From positions 66,921 to 130,920 of the forward strand of contig NZ_LMOP01000013.1 of NCBI RefSeq assembly GCF_001423585.1: a DNA stretch of 64,000 nucleotides. The letters are read 5' to 3'. The first letter of the stretch is position 1, and every line of letters starts with the position of its first letter. The position numbers were made by a program, and so were the translations under genes. Positions 19,044-29,047 of this stretch are shown here, piece by piece. The DNA is from Xanthomonas sp. Leaf148 (lineage in GTDB: Bacteria; Pseudomonadota; Gammaproteobacteria; Xanthomonadales; Xanthomonadaceae). The notes below the pieces were generated by a model that did no database searches, was not told the origin of the DNA, and saw only the letters and a list, made by a program, of their open reading frames with translations.

Positions 19044-20289
19044 TGCGCTCGTGCCGCTGTTGCAACCAGTCGACGGCGCCGAGCGCGGCGCGTCGTCCGC
19101 TGGCAAAACATGCGGTCAGCAGATAGCCGCCGGTCGGGGCTTCCCAGTCGAGCATTTCGCCGGCACAGAACACGCCCGGTTGTGCGCGCGCCATCAGCTG
19201 CGCGTCCAGCGCTTCCAATCGCACGCCACCGGCTGAACTGATTGCCTCGGCCAGCGGACGCGTCCTCAGTAGGTGCAGTGGCAGGTGCTTGAGCGTCCGT
19301 GCAACCCGCGCAAGATCGTCGCCGGCTTGTTTGCCCAGATGTTCGTACAGCAGTGCGGCCTTGACGCCTTCGATGCCGACCTGGCGACGCAAATGCTCGC
19401 TGAAACTGCGCCCTTTGCGCGGTAGAGCCAACTCGGCACTTACCCGTTCCAACGTCCGTCCGGGCACGAGATCCAGGCCGAGCTCGGCCTCGCCATGTGC
19501 ATCGATCTGGTTGCGCAACTCTGCGGCGATCGCGTAGATCAAACTGCCTTCGATTCCGCTTTCGGTCGCAACGCATTCGCCCTGCAATGCGTGCTGCACG
19601 CCGGCGCCATCGCGCCAGTGCGCGACGACCGGCTTGAGCGGCGCGCCTGCATGCCGTTGCACAAAGTGCGCGCTCCAGTCGATATCGAAACCGCAGTTGG
19701 CGGGCACCAGCGGCGCAACGGCGATGCCGCGCTGCTGCAGCGGTGCCTGCCAAAGCCCATCCGAGCCAAGCTGCGGCCAACTGCCGCCACCCAGCGCCAG
19801 CACCACTGCATCGGCATGACATGCGATCTCGCCCGCAGCCGTTGCGAACTGCAGCGCGCCGTCGTCGTTCCAGCCCAACCACCGGTGCTGCACATGGAAG
19901 TTGATGCCCTGTTCCTTGAGTCGGCGCACCCAAGCGCGCAGCAGCGGCGCAGCCTTGCGATCGATCGGGAACACCCGCCCAGAGCTGCCGACATAGGTCT
20001 CCACACCCAGGTCGCGCGCCCAGGTACGCGAGGCGTCCGCGTCGAAGTCCTGCAGCCACGATGCCACTTCCTGCGTGCGCTCGCGGTAGCGCTGCGCAAA
20101 CAGCGGCATGGGGTCGGAGTGGGTGAGATTCAGCCCACCCTTGCCGGCAAGCAGAAACTTGCGCCCCACCGAACCCTTGGCTTCGTAGAGATCGACCGCG
20201 ATGCCGGCAGCGCCCGCGACTTCAGCGGCCATCAACCCCGCAGGCCCGCCGCCAATCACCGCCAGCCGCGGTCTGTTCGCATCCATCAT
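19027..20289 (-). CDS. HI0933/BaiN-family FAD-dependent oxidoreductase (TIGR03862-like)
   Basis: 420 residues. N-terminal dinucleotide-binding motif VIGGGPAGLMAAE with the acidic YEAK strand end, KGGLNLTHSD, VLALGGGSWPQLGSDG, and a C-terminal FAD motif GEMLDWEAPTGGYLLTAC. This matches HI0933-like flavoproteins, whose reactions are mostly unknown (BaiN-related members are flavin reductases). It is followed on the same strand, 11 bases upstream in coordinates, by an FKBP gene, so FKBP-flavoprotein may be an operon. Confidence 0.85.
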   Translation of the reverse strand: MMDANRPRLAVIGGGPAGLMAAEVAGAAGIAVDLYEAKGSVGRKFLLAGKGGLNLTHSDPMPLFAQRYRERTQEVASWLQDFDADASRTWARDLGVETYVGSSGRVFPIDRKAAPLLRAWVRRLKEQGINFHVQHRWLGWNDDGALQFATAAGEIACHADAVVLALGGGSWPQLGSDGLWQAPLQQRGIAVAPLVPANCGFDIDWSAHFVQRHAGAPLKPVVAHWRDGAGVQHALQGECVATESGIEGSLIYAIAAELRNQIDAHGEAELGLDLVPGRTLERVSAELALPRKGRSFSEHLRRQVGIEGVKAALLYEHLGKQAGDDLARVARTLKHLPLHLLRTRPLAEAISSAGGVRLEALDAQLMARAQPGVFCAGEMLDWEAPTGGYLLTACFASGRRAALGAVDWLQQRHERTTGGR

Positions 20290-20300
20290 TGCTCAGGCAC

Positions 20301-20732
20301 TCAGCGCGGCTGTACGCCGAGCAGCTCCACATCGAACACCAGCGATGCGCCCGGCGGGATCACACCGCCCGCGCCGTTGTCGCCGTAACCGTACTCAGGC
20401 GGAATCAGCAAGGTGCGCTTGCCACCCACGCGCATACCGGCAACGCCGTCGTCCCAACCCCGGATCACCTGGCGACCGCCCAGCACGAACTGGAAGGGTT
20501 CTGCGCGATCGAGCGAGCTGTCGAATTTCTTACCATGCTTGTCGGCAGCTTTTTCGTCGTACAGCCAGCCGGTGTAGTGCACGGTGACCATCACGCCCGG
20601 AGTGGCTTCCGCGCCGGTGCCGACAGTGCGGTCGATCCGCTCGAAGCTGGCGATCGTGCCACCGGACGGCGGCAGGGCAGGTGCACAGCTGGCGAGCAAC
20701 AAGGCGGCACAGAGCGTCAACAGAAGGCGCAT
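20301..20732 (-). CDS. FKBP-type peptidyl-prolyl cis-trans isomerase, lipoprotein
   Basis: 143 residues. Type II signal peptide with lipobox LLASC (Cys about 16), then a single FKBP domain with [31 protein letters not shown] and IPPEYGYG. Expected to act as a folding catalyst in the periplasm or attached to a membrane. The start at 20732 gives a compact signal peptide; an ATG at 20744 adds four residues. It is divergent from the DUF6164 gene, with about 60 bases between them. Confidence 0.9.
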   Translation of the reverse strand: MRLLLTLCAALLLASCAPALPPSGGTIASFERIDRTVGTGAEATPGVMVTVHYTGWLYDEKAADKHGKKFDSSLDRAEPFQFVLGGRQVIRGWDDGVAGMRVGGKRTLLIPPEYGYGDNGAGGVIPPGASLVFDVELLGVQPR

Positions 20733-20791
20733 GGGGTGGTCCATGAAGGGAGGCCGCCATTATCGCACCTGGCTCCCGTTATCATCGCGCC

Positions 20792-21157
20792 ATGGCCAAG
20801 CTGCTGCTCAATCTGCGCAATGTTCCCGACGACGAGGCCGATGAGGTGCGGGCATTGTTGCGCGAACACCTGGTGCAGATCTACGAGACCCGGCCCAGCA
20901 ACTGGGGCATTTCCGCTGGCGGTGTCTGGCTCAGCGACGATGCCGAGTACCCGCGCGCCAAGGCGGTACTTGATGCCTATCAAGCCCAGCGTGGGGCGCT
21001 TGCGCGGGCGCAACGCCAGGAAGCCATCGCTGCGGGCACCGCAGAAACGTTCGGGGCATTGCTGCGCAAGCGCCCTGTCTTCGTGATCGTCACGCTGCTG
21101 GGGATGCTGATCGTCGCATCGTTGGTGTTACTGCCGTTTCTGCTGCTGCGCGGCTGA
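20792..21157 (+). CDS. DUF6164-family small membrane protein
   Basis: 121 residues. Cytoplasmic N-terminal part (MAKLLLNLRNVPDDEADEV) with the conserved ETRPSNWGISAGGVWL segment, and one C-terminal membrane helix (about 94-118). I recognise the sequence as the DUF6164 type found in Xanthomonas and Pseudomonas; function unknown. It is divergent from the FKBP gene. Confidence 0.8.
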   Translation: MAKLLLNLRNVPDDEADEVRALLREHLVQIYETRPSNWGISAGGVWLSDDAEYPRAKAVLDAYQAQRGALARAQRQEAIAAGTAETFGALLRKRPVFVIVTLLGMLIVASLVLLPFLLLRG

Positions 21158-21323
21158 CGGCGCTTAGCGCCGTGACCGGCGATGGTGGCGGGAGCTGGGC
21201 ACATCCGAATACCTGTTGTCCTGACGCGCATTGAGTCAGCGCGGTCTGCGCTCGCTGCCTGCAGGGCGATGGATCATTCGACAAGCGCTCGCTAGCCGGG
21301 GTCGGGCACCCTAAAATACCCGG

Positions 21324-22085
21324 ATGATCACCAATACCGCGGCGTATCAATTCGTCACCGTCCAGGACCCGCAGCAGCTGGCAGACAGCGTGCTGCTACA
21401 CGCCGAGCAGCAACTGCTGAAGGGCTCTGTGCTGGTGGCCGCAGAGGGCATCAATCTGTTTCTGGCGGGCGACGCCGAGCGGATTGGTACGTTTTATCGC
21501 TGGCTGCAGGCCGACCTACGGTTTGCGCAGATGCGCATCAAGTACAGCCAGAGCACGCAGCAGCCGTTTGCGCGGCTCAAGGTCAGGGTCAAGCCGGAGA
21601 TCATCAGCTTCCGTCGTGACGATGCATCGCCGCTGCAAGGCCGTGCGCCGACGGTGACGCCTGCTGTGCTGCGCGAGTGGATGCGCAACGGACGAGATGA
21701 CCAGGGTCGCCCGTTGGTGCTGTTGGATACGCGCAATGCGCAGGAAGTGGCCTATGGCACGTTCCAGGGCTCGCTGACCTTGCCGATCGACAAGTTCACC
21801 GAGTTGCCCGCAGCACTCGCGTCGCATCGTGCCGCATTGGCTGATGCGACGGTGGTGAGCTTCTGCACCGGCGGCATCCGTTGCGAGAAGGCTGCGCTAT
21901 GGATGCAGGCCGACGGCATGGATAACGTGCTGCAGCTGGAAGGCGGAATTCTTGGCTATTTCGAAGAAATCGGTGGCGAAGGCTATGACGGCCGCTGTTT
22001 TGTGTTCGATGAGCGCGTTGCACTGGATCCCGCATTGCGCCCGCTGGTGGACGATGCGCGGACCACAGAACCGGGAAAAGTCTGA
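21324..22085 (+). CDS. trhO: tRNA uridine-34 hydroxylase TrhO (rhodanese domain)
   Basis: 253 residues. The N-terminal UPF0176 domain (LLKGSVLVAAEGINLFLAG) is followed by a rhodanese domain with LLDTRNAQEVAYGTF and the active-site loop FCTGGIRCEKA. TrhO makes 5-hydroxyuridine at tRNA wobble position 34 in an oxygen-dependent way. It stands alone, with 166 bases upstream and 209 downstream. Confidence 0.93.
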   Translation: MITNTAAYQFVTVQDPQQLADSVLLHAEQQLLKGSVLVAAEGINLFLAGDAERIGTFYRWLQADLRFAQMRIKYSQSTQQPFARLKVRVKPEIISFRRDDASPLQGRAPTVTPAVLREWMRNGRDDQGRPLVLLDTRNAQEVAYGTFQGSLTLPIDKFTELPAALASHRAALADATVVSFCTGGIRCEKAALWMQADGMDNVLQLEGGILGYFEEIGGEGYDGRCFVFDERVALDPALRPLVDDARTTEPGKV

Positions 22086-22294
22086 CCGGACGCGGCTGTA
22101 TTGCCCGATGCAGCCGGTCCTGCGGGCGCTTGCATCATGCGAACACATTGCAATGGCACACCAGGCACGTGTGGTTACACGCAAAAGAGCGCACTTTTCG
22201 CTCTAACTTGAATGTAATACGTCGCATCGTGCTTGCCCTGAATTATTCACGGAGCTAGGCTGCACCAGCCAGCCGCACAGCGAGGACAACAAGG

Positions 22295-22942
22295 ATGACC
22301 ATCAGAGTTTTTCTGATCGACGATCATGCACTCGTGCGTACCGGCATGAAGATGATCCTGTCCAAGGAAGTAGACGTCGATGTCGTGGGTGAGGCAGAGA
22401 GCGGCGAAGCGGCATTGCCGCAGGTTCGTCAGCTCAAGCCGGATATCGTGCTGTGCGATCTGCATTTGCCCGGTGTCAGTGGCCTGGAAATCACCGAGCG
22501 CATCGTCAAGGGCGATTACGGCACACGTGTGATCATCGTCTCGGTGCTGGAAGATGGCCCGTTGCCGAAGCGTCTGCTCGAAGCGGGCGCGTCCGGCTAT
22601 GTGGGTAAGGGCGGCGACGCGCATGAGTTGTTGCGCGCGGTACGCGAGGTTGCCTTGGGGCGGCGTTATCTGGGCAACACGATTGCGCAGAATCTTGCGC
22701 TGTCCAATCTGGAGGGTGGCAGCTCGCCATTCGACGCCTTGTCGCCGCGCGAGCTGGAAGTCGCCTTGTTGCTGACGCAAGGTCTGCGGCAGGAAGACAT
22801 CGCCAAGCGGCTGAATCTCAGCGCCAAGACCATCAATACGCACAAGGCACGCTTGTTCGAAAAAGTCGGTATCCAGGACAACATCGCTCTCGCACGCCTG
22901 GCGAATCAATACGGCCTGACCGATCCTGCTCGCACGATGTAG
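22295..22942 (+). CDS. gacA: GacA/UvrY-type NarL-family response regulator
   Basis: 215 residues. Receiver domain with acidic pocket IDDH (Asp9-Asp10), phospho-acceptor Asp55 (LCDLHLPG), and LuxR-type helix-turn-helix at 145-205 (LSPRELEVALLL ... KRLNLSAKTINTHKARLFEKVGI). It matches GacA, which with the GacS kinase activates rsm small RNAs and so controls virulence and biofilm genes. No kinase gene is adjacent. The start ATG is preceded by an AAGGA-like site. Confidence 0.92.
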   Translation: MTIRVFLIDDHALVRTGMKMILSKEVDVDVVGEAESGEAALPQVRQLKPDIVLCDLHLPGVSGLEITERIVKGDYGTRVIIVSVLEDGPLPKRLLEAGASGYVGKGGDAHELLRAVREVALGRRYLGNTIAQNLALSNLEGGSSPFDALSPRELEVALLLTQGLRQEDIAKRLNLSAKTINTHKARLFEKVGIQDNIALARLANQYGLTDPARTM

Positions 22943-23109
22943 CGCTTTTCACCCTCAGCACTCGCCTCTGCGCGTTGGTTGAGCGTAGTTGAGTGATTCG
23001 GTGGACCTGAGTGCCTATGCGCCTGTTCGCTGTTTATGCATGGCAGTGAATGTGACTAACTAGCCGTAGCGGGCAATCGTCAGGTAAGTGAATCCGCACC
23101 CCGACTGGA

Positions 23110-23133
23110 CGGATAGCGTGAGAACGCTATCCG
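23110..23133. other. Stem-loop downstream of gacA
   Basis: Perfect inverted repeat CGGATAGCGT-GAGA-ACGCTATCCG with no U-tract on either side, 168 bases after the gacA stop. It could be an RNA structural element or a protein-binding site. Two GGA triplets lie just before and at the base of the stem. Confidence 0.5.
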
Positions 23134-23621
23134 CCTCCTCACTGCCGGCCAGTGTGACGAGCCTGTGGCGGCGTAGGCGACTGAAACTAACTGGACCGAC
23201 TGCTCTACTGCAGCCAGCCGAACTGCGCGGTTGCAAGCGTCGCTTGATCGACATGCGGCGCACCGACCTGTTCGCCGGGCAGTGCCTGTCCAATGCTGAC
23301 CACGGACCGCGCGTGTCTGGCTGCTGCGCAGGTGCTGTATTGACGCTCCATGTGCAGTCGTCATCTGCTCTGCCGGTTTGCCAGATTTGTTGATCGCGTT
23401 GATGCGAGGCAGCGTTGAAACCGCTGGATAAAGCCGAGGCCGTTCCCGTTGAACCCGGTCTTTGCCTACTTGATCAGGGGGCAGACTGGTCCTTTCTGCA
23501 GAGCGACGGGATAACACGTCCTCGCGAGTACCAGGCAATCGACGCTGCGTTGAACATTTGCGTAAGCCGGGAATGCATCCAGTTCGACGCGTTGCGTCGG
23601 TATTGTCGTGGCGAATCGCGC

Positions 23622-23650
23622 ATAAAAACAAAGCGGCCCGAAGGCCGCCG
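23622..23650 (-). terminator. Probable Rho-independent terminator of rne
   Basis: Read on the minus strand: stem GCGGCC-TTCG-GGCCGC (23633-23648) with a stable UUCG loop, followed by TTTGTTTTTATG. It lies about 60 bases beyond the rne stop codon. Confidence 0.8.
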
Positions 23651-23708
23651 TATTTGACGCAGACCTGGCCCGAGCAATTCCGGCCAGATCGACCAGGCGT
23701 TGCAACGA

Positions 23709-26700
23709 TCAGTGATCGTCGCGCGGCTTGTTGGTGTCGTCTTCCTGTACCGACCCAGTGCCGGCGTCAGCTGAGGGCGCTGCAGGCTTTGCGGCTTCGG
23801 AGACGACCACGGTCGGCTTCGGCTTGTCGGCCGCCTGTTCCTGCACCTGTACAGCTGCCTGCGGTGCTGTTGGCGTCGACTGCACTGGCGCCTTGTGCGG
23901 CACCGACGTTGCAGCCGCCGACGACGCAGGTGTTGCGTCGGCCTTGGGAGCCAGCGCGTCCAGCATGGTCGTCTGCACCGGGGCATACGGCTTGCGCACC
24001 GGAGCTGCCTGCGCATCGTCCGATGCTGCGGCGGCCTGCGGGACCGTAGCGGTGGATGTCACAGCGACATCTACCGAAGGCTTGCCCGCATTGGTCGGCT
24101 CGGCATGCGGCGCCTCGGCTGTGACCACGGCGGCCTGTGCCGCAGATGTTGCCGTTGCTGCAGGCGTCTGTTGCTCGGTAACAGGCGTTGCCGGTGCCGG
24201 CTTCACAGGCTCGGGTTGCACCGCACGCGTGACGGACTCCGATTGCACCGCAGGCGTCGCAGCGACCGCTGGAACAGCACGTGCCTGCGCATCGGCCGAC
24301 GGTGCCGCAGCCGCAGTGTCGGTCGATGCATTGGGCACCGGCTTGGCCGGCGTGACCACGGTCGCTTCGACCACCGACGCGGTTGGGGCAGAGGGCTCGA
24401 CAGGCTTGGTAACCGCAACCGGTGCAGCGTGGGCTGCCTCAGCGTTGGGCGTTGCAGTTGCAGGTATCGCAGCCGCTGCCGTATGGGCGGCAGCGGTCGA
24501 TGCAACCGCAGCCGGAGCGTCACCCGAGGTCGCGTCAGCAACCTGAGCATGTTGGACGACCGGGGCAGGTGCCGAAGCCGCAGCTGTCGGAGCAACCGGG
24601 GACGGTGCAATTGCCGGAGTCGCAACGGTCGGCTGTGCCGCCGGCGCGGCCGCCACTGTCGCTCCATCACGTGCTCGGTCCGCTGCATCGGCAACCGGCG
24701 CCGATGCCTGCTGTGCGAACGACGATGCAGCGTTCGAGACCGGCGCGGTGGTCGACGTCATGTCGCTGTCCGATTGCGTTTCCGCACGTTCTTTCGGAAC
24801 CGGACGCGGTTTCGGCGCTGCCGCTGCAGTGGTCTCAGGCCTGGTACGGGCAGCCGGGGCCGGTGCGTCATCGTCGAAGTCGAACTCCGGCTGGCCTGCA
24901 CGCGGAGCGGCGGATGCCGAGTTCTGCGTACCGGCTTCGTCACCCTCGTTGTCACCATCGAGATCGCCGTCTGAATCACCGTCCAGATCGTCCGTTTCCA
25001 GACCATCGGCGTTGCTGCCACCTTCACCATTTGCACCGGCGCCACGACGACGACGACGACCGCCACGACGGCCGCGACGACGACGGCTTCCACCTTCGCC
25101 ATTGGCCGCATCGTCGCCCGACGCGTCCTGGGTCTGGCCATCCGCACTCGCGTCGACGCCGTGATCGGCGGTGGACTCGCTCACCACAACGTCGACCGGG
25201 TGGGCCTGATTGGCTTCGTTCGCGGTGGTTTGCGTGTTGGCAGGTGCAGCGGTGTCGGCAATGGCCGCAACAACAGTCGAGGTGGTTGCCGTTGCTGCGG
25301 TCGACGTCAGCGTCTGTGCCGAAGCTGTGCCTTCCTCATCCTGACGCGCCGGGCGCGGCTGCCGTTCGGACGGCACGCCGTCCTGCTGTGCAGGTGCACG
25401 TGGCGGACGCGGCGTCTGGTTCTGCTGCTTGGGCTTCTGCTGCTGTGGTTGTTGCTGCTGCTTCGGTGCCTGCGCTTCGTTGCGCGGCGGCTTGGGTACC
25501 TGCACCTGCTGCTGGGCCTGGGCGCCAGCTTGTGCGGCCTGGCCGTTCTGGCCATTGGCCGGCTGACGGCGCTCGTCGCGACGCTCCTTGTTAGCACCGT
25601 TGCCGTTGCCGCGCTGCTGATTGCCACCGTTGCCGTTGCGGGCATCGCGACCATCGCGACGTTGACCGCCACGCTCGCCGCGCTCGTTTCGATTATTGCG
25701 GCCTGCATCGTTCTGGCGCGGACGCTGGTTCGACTCGGCTGCAGGAGCAACCGGCTCGACACCACCGAAGATGCGCTTCAGCCAGCCAACCACACCGGTG
25801 ACCGGTGCCGGAATCGGCACGGTCACGACCGGGGCCGGTGCGGGAGTCGGTGCGACCGGGGCAGGGGCCTCTTCACGCACCGGAGCCGGCTGGCTCGGCT
25901 TGATCGATGTCACCGCAGGTGCTGCCGGAATGTTCAGCTGTGCCTTGGTCAGCGCATGCACCGGCAACTTGCGCGGAGTGCCGCGCTGGTAGCTGGGCTT
26001 GCCGCTGTCTTCGCCGAGCTCGTTTTCGCGCAGGCGGGTGACTTCGTAGTGCGGCGTGCGCAACTGCTCGTCGGCGACGATGATGATCGGCGAATCGTGA
26101 CGCTGCTCGATCTCACGCAGCGCGCTGCGCTTCTCGTTGAGCAGGTAATTGGCGATCTCCACCGGGGCCTGGACCAGCACCTGTCCGGTGTTTTCCTTCA
26201 TGGCGTGTTCTTCGGCCACGCGGATGATCGACAACGACAGCGATTCCACGCTACGCATGCGGCCATGGCCATCGCACAGCGGGCAGACGATCTGACTGGA
26301 CTCGCCCAGGCTCGGACGCAGGCGCTGACGGCTCATTTCCATCAGGCCGAAGCGCGAGATGCGGCCCAGCTGCACGCGCGCACGGTCGTACTTGAGCGCG
26401 TTCTGCAGCTTGTTTTCGACTTCGCGCTGGTGCTTGGTCGACGCCATGTCGATGAAGTCGATCACCACCAGGCCGCCGAGGTCGCGCAGGCGCAGCTGGC
26501 GTGCGACTTCTTCGGCCGCTTCCAGGTTGGTCTGGAACGCGGTCTCTTCGATATCGCTGCCCTTGGTGGCGCGCGAGGAGTTCACGTCGACAGCGGTGAG
26601 CGCTTCGGTCTGGTCGACCACGATCGAGCCGCCCGACGGCAGCCGCACATTGCGCTCGTAGGCGCCTTCGATCTGCGATTCGATCTGGAAGCGGTTGAAC

Positions 26701-27488
26701 AGCGGAATGTCGTCGGTGTAGTGCTTGAGCTTGCGCAGGCTCTGCGGCATCACCTGCTTCATGAATTCCTGGGCGTCGGCATACAGTTCCGGCGTATCGA
26801 CCAGGATTTCGCCGACGTCGGCGCGCAGGTAGTCGCGCAGTGCGCGGATGATCAGGCGCGACTCCTGATAGATCAGGAACGCGGCCGGCTTGCTCAGCGC
26901 AGCCTCGGCGATCGCCTTCCAGGTCTGCAGCAGGTAATCCAGGTCCCACTGCAGTTCTTCGGCGTCACGGCCGACACCGGCGGTGCGGATGATCACGCCC
27001 ATGTCGTCGGGGATATCGAGCTTGTCCAGCGCTTCCTTCAGCGCGGCACGGTCTTCGCCTTCGATCCGACGCGACACGCCACCGGCGCTCGGCGAATTGG
27101 GCATCAGCACCATGTAGCGGCCGGCCAGCGAAATGAACGTGGTCAGGGCGGCGCCCTTGTTGCCACGCTCTTCTTTGTCGACCTGCACCACGATTTCCTG
27201 GCCTTCGCGCAATAGCTCGCGAATGGTCGACTTGTTGTGGTCGACGCCGGCCTGGAAATAATCGCGGGAGATTTCCTTCAACGGCAGGAAGCCATGGCGC
27301 TCGGCGCCATAGTCCACGAACGCCGCCTCCAGAGAGGGCTCAAGCCGGGTGATACGGCCCTTGTAGATGTTGGACTTCTTTTGTTCCTTGGACGGCTGTT
27401 CGATGTCGATGTCGTACAGGGTCTGGCCGTCCACAATCGCCACGCGCAGTTCTTCTGCCTGCGTTGCGTTGATCAGCATTCGCTTCAT
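23709..27488 (-). CDS. rne: Ribonuclease E
   Basis: 1259 residues, longer than the about 1060 of E. coli. N-terminal catalytic half: S1 domain (about 36-120), catalytic Asp301 (AVDVNS) and Asp344 (VIDFIDM), and the zinc-link Cys402/Cys405 (CPLCDG). The C-terminal half is disordered, rich in Ala, Pro, Val and Gln, with an Arg-rich block ([17 protein letters not shown]) that probably binds RNA. The protein cleaves single-stranded RNA and scaffolds the degradosome at the membrane. The start [10 protein letters not shown] at 27488 is the family start; a longer open frame to 27806 is leader, not protein. Confidence 0.96.
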   Translation of the reverse strand: MKRMLINATQAEELRVAIVDGQTLYDIDIEQPSKEQKKSNIYKGRITRLEPSLEAAFVDYGAERHGFLPLKEISRDYFQAGVDHNKSTIRELLREGQEIVVQVDKEERGNKGAALTTFISLAGRYMVLMPNSPSAGGVSRRIEGEDRAALKEALDKLDIPDDMGVIIRTAGVGRDAEELQWDLDYLLQTWKAIAEAALSKPAAFLIYQESRLIIRALRDYLRADVGEILVDTPELYADAQEFMKQVMPQSLRKLKHYTDDIPLFNRFQIESQIEGAYERNVRLPSGGSIVVDQTEALTAVDVNSSRATKGSDIEETAFQTNLEAAEEVARQLRLRDLGGLVVIDFIDMASTKHQREVENKLQNALKYDRARVQLGRISRFGLMEMSRQRLRPSLGESSQIVCPLCDGHGRMRSVESLSLSIIRVAEEHAMKENTGQVLVQAPVEIANYLLNEKRSALREIEQRHDSPIIIVADEQLRTPHYEVTRLRENELGEDSGKPSYQRGTPRKLPVHALTKAQLNIPAAPAVTSIKPSQPAPVREEAPAPVAPTPAPAPVVTVPIPAPVTGVVGWLKRIFGGVEPVAPAAESNQRPRQNDAGRNNRNERGERGGQRRDGRDARNGNGGNQQRGNGNGANKERRDERRQPANGQNGQAAQAGAQAQQQVQVPKPPRNEAQAPKQQQQPQQQKPKQQNQTPRPPRAPAQQDGVPSERQPRPARQDEEGTASAQTLTSTAATATTSTVVAAIADTAAPANTQTTANEANQAHPVDVVVSESTADHGVDASADGQTQDASGDDAANGEGGSRRRRGRRGGRRRRRGAGANGEGGSNADGLETDDLDGDSDGDLDGDNEGDEAGTQNSASAAPRAGQPEFDFDDDAPAPAARTRPETTAAAAPKPRPVPKERAETQSDSDMTSTTAPVSNAASSFAQQASAPVADAADRARDGATVAAAPAAQPTVATPAIAPSPVAPTAAASAPAPVVQHAQVADATSGDAPAAVASTAAAHTAAAAIPATATPNAEAAHAAPVAVTKPVEPSAPTASVVEATVVTPAKPVPNASTDTAAAAPSADAQARAVPAVAATPAVQSESVTRAVQPEPVKPAPATPVTEQQTPAATATSAAQAAVVTAEAPHAEPTNAGKPSVDVAVTSTATVPQAAAASDDAQAAPVRKPYAPVQTTMLDALAPKADATPASSAAATSVPHKAPVQSTPTAPQAAVQVQEQAADKPKPTVVVSEAAKPAAPSADAGTGSVQEDDTNKPRDDH

Positions 27489-27890
27489 TGTTGCGTTCCT
27501 CACGCGCTCTACCGCGCGGAACGCCGTGACGTTTCGCCTCTGGAACAGCTTGTCGGCCCTTCGCGCAACGCGCGGACAGGCCTGACCAGGGTTTCCAGCG
27601 CTGCAACACCACGGCAGGCCGCGGGAGCGCTTGTCTTTAAGTTTTATAGGTGTTTCAGGGCCGGCAGCCGCGTCCGGACGGACCGGGGCAGCGCACGGGA
27701 CATGTTCAGCGCAACGGTCAAAAACCGCCGGCGATGGCCGGGTAGGCCGGTGAGCCGCTAACATGGCCGCCCCTGGGGCGGTGGTCGCGCACTGTGCCGG
27801 AATCATCGGAAGTCAGGCTTCTGGCCTATCAACTTCCAACGAAATCAAACCCTTATCTCGCTCGCCGAGTGTAACAGAATAAAGAGCCGG
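27489..27890. promoter_or_regulatory. Divergent rne / rluC upstream region, long rne leader
   Basis: 402 bases between the divergent starts. E. coli rne has a leader of about 360 bases that folds and mediates autoregulation by RNase E; the gap here allows one of similar length, but I could not assign a transcription start. The open minus-strand frame through it (to 27806) has no RNase E homology. rluC has little space for a strong ribosome binding site (AAGAGCCGG before its ATG). Confidence 0.45.
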
Positions 27891-28877
27891 ATGACCGACC
27901 CCCAGCCCCCCAAGCCGCCCGCCGACCGTGTGGGCGTGCGTATTCTCAAAGTTCCGGAAGACCGCGCTGGGCAGCGGCTGGATAATTTTCTGCTCGGCCA
28001 GCTAAAGGGTGCGCCGCGCAGCCTGATCTACAAGCTGGTCCGCAGTGGCCAGGTGCGGGTGAATGGCGGGCGTGCCAAGGCCGAGCGCAAGCTCGAAGGC
28101 GGCGAAGAAGTGCGCATTCCACCGGTGCGCGTCAACGAGGAGGGCGACAAGGCAGCGCCGCCGTCTTCGTTTATGGCGCGGCTGGAGGCGGCGATCGTGT
28201 TCGAGGACGCGCGTCTGCTGGCGCTCAACAAACCCACCGGCGTCGCCAGCCATGGCGGTAGCGGCATCAGCTTTGGCGCGATCGAGACCTTGCGCGCGCT
28301 CCGTCCGAACCAGACCCTGGAACTGGTGCACCGGCTCGATCGCGATACATCCGGTCTATTGATCGTGGCCAAGAAACGCTCCGCGCTGACCGAATTGCAG
28401 GCGCTGATGCGTGAGGACGATCGTGTCGAAGGGCGCGGCATCACCAAACGCTACCTGACCTTGCTGGTGGGGCGGATGCCGGACGGCGTCATGACCGTCG
28501 ACGCACCGTTGCATATCGGCCTGCGTCAGGGCGGCGAGCGGCATGTGCAGGTCAATGCGATCGGCAAACCGTCGCTAAGCCACTTCAAGCTGCTGGAACG
28601 GCGCGGCGGGCACTCGTATTGCGAAGTGCGCATCGAAACCGGCCGCACTCATCAGATCCGCGTACATGCCCAGCACCTTGGCCACCCGGTCGCCGGCGAC
28701 GATAAATATGGCGAGGCCGAGGTCAACAAGCGCCTGCGCGATCAGCTGGGTCTGAAGCGGCTATTCCTGCATGCGGCCTCGCTGGAGTTCGCCTTGGATG
28801 CGGGCAAGACTCCTTACGTGCTGAGCGCGCCGCTGGCCCCGGAGCTGGCCGAGGCGCTGGATCGGCTGGGGCGCTGA
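27891..28877 (+). CDS. rluC: 23S rRNA pseudouridine synthase RluC
   Basis: 328 residues. N-terminal S4 RNA-binding domain (about 25-90, QRLDNFLLGQL) and RluA-family catalytic domain with HRLDRDTSG (catalytic Asp150) and RTHQIRVHAQHLGHPVAGD. It modifies uridines 955, 2504 and 2580 (E. coli numbering) of 23S rRNA. Divergent rne-rluC is a conserved arrangement, which supports RluC rather than RluD. Confidence 0.94.
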   Translation: MTDPQPPKPPADRVGVRILKVPEDRAGQRLDNFLLGQLKGAPRSLIYKLVRSGQVRVNGGRAKAERKLEGGEEVRIPPVRVNEEGDKAAPPSSFMARLEAAIVFEDARLLALNKPTGVASHGGSGISFGAIETLRALRPNQTLELVHRLDRDTSGLLIVAKKRSALTELQALMREDDRVEGRGITKRYLTLLVGRMPDGVMTVDAPLHIGLRQGGERHVQVNAIGKPSLSHFKLLERRGGHSYCEVRIETGRTHQIRVHAQHLGHPVAGDDKYGEAEVNKRLRDQLGLKRLFLHAASLEFALDAGKTPYVLSAPLAPELAEALDRLGR

Positions 28878-29047
28878 CGCAGTCATTTCAGGCTGCGCGC
28901 GCCTCTCTTTTCGCGTACCTGGCACGGGATGACTGTCGTTCAACAGGACATCGGCGGTGCTGCTGCTGTTTCGGCTTGGTGAGCCGCTCCAGGGCAGCGG
29001 CCGCCACAGCGGGCCACTACGTCGAAGCTCTGTCAGCCACGCTTAGC

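Larger units (their letters stand above)
22943..23708. other. Intergenic region between convergent gacA and rne
   Basis: 766 bases without a recognisable protein. It contains a 10-bp perfect stem-loop at 23110-23133 and the likely rne terminator at 23622-23650. Several open frames of 60-180 codons on both strands show no family resemblance. Confidence 0.5.

Noticed and set aside
25161-27215. 684-codon plus-strand frame opposite rne
   Set aside because: Lies entirely inside the rne coding region, Arg/Leu/Ala-rich shadow of a high-GC gene.
27489-27806. N-terminal extension of RNase E to 27806
   Set aside because: The extra 106 residues have no RNase E homology, and the universal [10 protein letters not shown] start is at 27488.
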